Positions 4,876-5,897 of a stretch of DNA of 5,897 bases are shown here, piece by piece. Position 1 is the first letter of the stretch, and each line of letters starts with the position of its first letter. Under the pieces are notes generated by a model. That model was not told the DNA's origin, did no database searches, and was given only the letters and a program-made list of their open reading frames with translations. The stretch comes from Persephonella sp. (lineage in GTDB: Bacteria > Aquificota > Aquificia > Aquificales > Hydrogenothermaceae), in contig JALWKR010000088.1 of NCBI GenBank assembly GCA_027081375.1, positions 1 to 5,897 on the forward strand, read 5' to 3'. The position numbers were made by a program, and so were the translations under genes.

Positions 4876-5897
4876 CTACTCTCCCTTTGAAAGCTCTTTT
4901 AATATCTTTCTAGAAAGTAAGATAGATGAAGTTTTGTCTAAGTAGTCATTAGAATTACCACACTTAGGAGAATATATACACGAAGGACACCCTGCTATGC
5001 AAGAGCATTTTGCTATTGTTTTGTAGGTACTTTCCATCATCTCTTTTAAACGGTTAAATCCAACTTCAGAGTATCCAACTCCACCTTCGTATCCATCGTA
5101 TATAAAGATTGTTGGTTTTCCAAAATCAGGGAAAAAAGGTGTAGACAATCCTCCTATATCCCATCTATCGTTCATAGCGTAAAGGGGATATATACCTATA
5201 AGACCATGCTCAACCCCATGAAGAGCACCAAGAAAAGCATTTTTTCTCTCTTTTATTCTTTTAACATACTCTTTTAGTTCATCTTTTTCTTTTTGATTTA
5301 ACTTTGAGGATACTCCTTCTATCACCTTTGTAACATATAAAAAAAGATCAATATCTAATTTTTTTCTAAACTCTAAAAGCTTTTCAAAAATCATACTTTC
5401 ATAAATATAATTTCCAAAGTATAAGCTACCTTTCTTTTTAACAAACTGTTGCAGAAGTCTAGCATTATGCTTTGTATTTTTGTAAATAATCTCCTCTTCC
5501 CAATCTGAAGGCATTGTCCACCAGAAAGAAACAGTTTCAAACTCTCTTGTTAGTATTTCTTCAGGATCAAAAATCTCATCTTTTAACTTCTCATCGTACT
5601 CTAAATCTCTCATAGAATATCCAATAACAGATGTTTTAACCTTTACTCTCCCTGTAAAAATTTCTATATCTCCAACTTTTTTGCTTTTGTCTATAGAGAT
5701 AATATCTATAAAAGACTCTTTTAAAGGTTCTGTGATGTACGAAACATCAGATTTTACAACGTAGACTTTCCTTGCATCTTTGTCTATATACTCAACAATA
5801 TACTTTTCCCCGTTGTGAAGATACACTGCTCCTGGATGGGTTTCATAAATCATAATATCCTCAGATATATCCCCAATTATCTTCCCTGAAACTGTTT
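4876..5897 (-). CDS. C-terminal part of a YprA/MrfA-type DEAD/DEAH helicase with DUF1998 zinc-binding domain (partial)
   Basis: The frame remains open through the right edge of the window, so the ATG at 5853 is internal and at least 14 further residues belong to the protein; the RecA-like helicase domains lie outside. Numbering from that methionine, ETHPGAVYLHNGEKY (4-18) is the typical segment after the helicase core. ALHGVEHGL (210-218), DIGGLSTP (232-239) and IFIYDGYEGGVGYSE (249-263) are DUF1998 landmarks. The cysteine cluster Cys283, Cys285, Cys289, Cys292 and Cys298 (CSCIAGCPSC then CG) forms the expected zinc site. B. subtilis MrfA of this family is a DNA-translocating helicase in repair of mitomycin C damage; a similar DNA-repair role here is inference. 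A lysine-rich stretch at about 118-207 separates the WWTMP segment from the DUF1998 core and appears longer than usual. tsaE follows after one base. Confidence 0.88.
   Translation of the reverse strand, partial: TVSGKIIGDISEDIMIYETHPGAVYLHNGEKYIVEYIDKDARKVYVVKSDVSYITEPLKESFIDIISIDKSKKVGDIEIFTGRVKVKTSVIGYSMRDLEYDEKLKDEIFDPEEILTREFETVSFWWTMPSDWEEEIIYKNTKHNARLLQQFVKKKGSLYFGNYIYESMIFEKLLEFRKKLDIDLFLYVTKVIEGVSSKLNQKEKDELKEYVKRIKERKNAFLGALHGVEHGLIGIYPLYAMNDRWDIGGLSTPFFPDFGKPTIFIYDGYEGGVGYSEVGFNRLKEMMESTYKTIAKCSCIAGCPSCIYSPKCGNSNDYLDKTSSILLSRKILKELSKGE
4881..4887 (-). promoter_or_regulatory. Ribosome binding site that fixes the TTG start of tsaE
   Basis: On the minus strand AAGGGAG lies 6 nt before the TTG at 4874. 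It falls inside the last codons of the helicase gene. No ATG occurs near the N-terminus of the tsaE frame, so this strong Shine-Dalgarno match is the main argument for a TTG start. Confidence 0.7.

Noticed and set aside
5851..5853. ATG as the start of a separate DUF1998 protein
   Set aside because: The frame stays open to the window edge and no ribosome binding site is visible at a proper distance. The HPGAVYLH segment normally follows a helicase core, so a longer protein is more likely.

Overview
The window looks like chromosomal DNA of a thermophilic, AT-rich bacterium. Protein genes are very A/T-rich, arginine is written almost only as AGA/AGG, and the proteins are lysine/glutamate-rich, while the two tRNA genes have strongly G/C-paired stems. 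This contrast fits a thermophile. Gene content and style suggest Aquificota, perhaps the Hydrogenothermaceae (Sulfurihydrogenibium/Persephonella-like). That placement is inference from general style, not a database result.

Left part (1-1676, + strand): a tightly packed operon. It holds the 3' portion of nadD (NAD biosynthesis), a ClpS-like N-degron adaptor starting 4 nt after it, and an RlmN/Cfr-type radical SAM protein starting directly after the ClpS stop. The radical SAM protein lacks the N-terminal accessory domain of standard RlmN.

Middle (1673-3770, + strand): a near-consensus sigma70-type promoter overlaps the stop codon of the radical SAM gene and drives tRNA-Val(UAC) and tRNA-Asp(GUC). 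Only 38 nt later, with no terminator visible, comes an IclR-family regulator. Its 3' end overlaps by 11 nt an M20 metallopeptidase that most resembles the DapE (succinyl-diaminopimelate desuccinylase) form known from Gram-positive bacteria. The regulator and enzyme are probably one translationally coupled unit, possibly transcribed from the tRNA promoter.

Right part (3791-5897, - strand, convergent with dapE): reading in transcription order from the right edge, the C-terminal part of a YprA/MrfA-type DEAD/DEAH helicase (DUF1998, zinc-cysteine cluster), then tsaE (tRNA t6A biosynthesis ATPase) starting at TTG one base after the helicase stop, then a VapBC-type toxin-antitoxin pair with an ATGA overlap. 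A near-palindrome between tsaE and the antitoxin is a candidate operator.

There is no gene-free stretch over 300 bases, and no insertion sequence, CRISPR array or phage gene is visible. Most of the window is ordinary housekeeping sequence. The points most worth a second look are the minimal RlmN-like enzyme, the tRNA-iclR-dapE arrangement, the ClpS pocket substitutions, and the PIN toxin with its uncharacterised small antitoxin. I do not see convincing evidence of a wholly new system.
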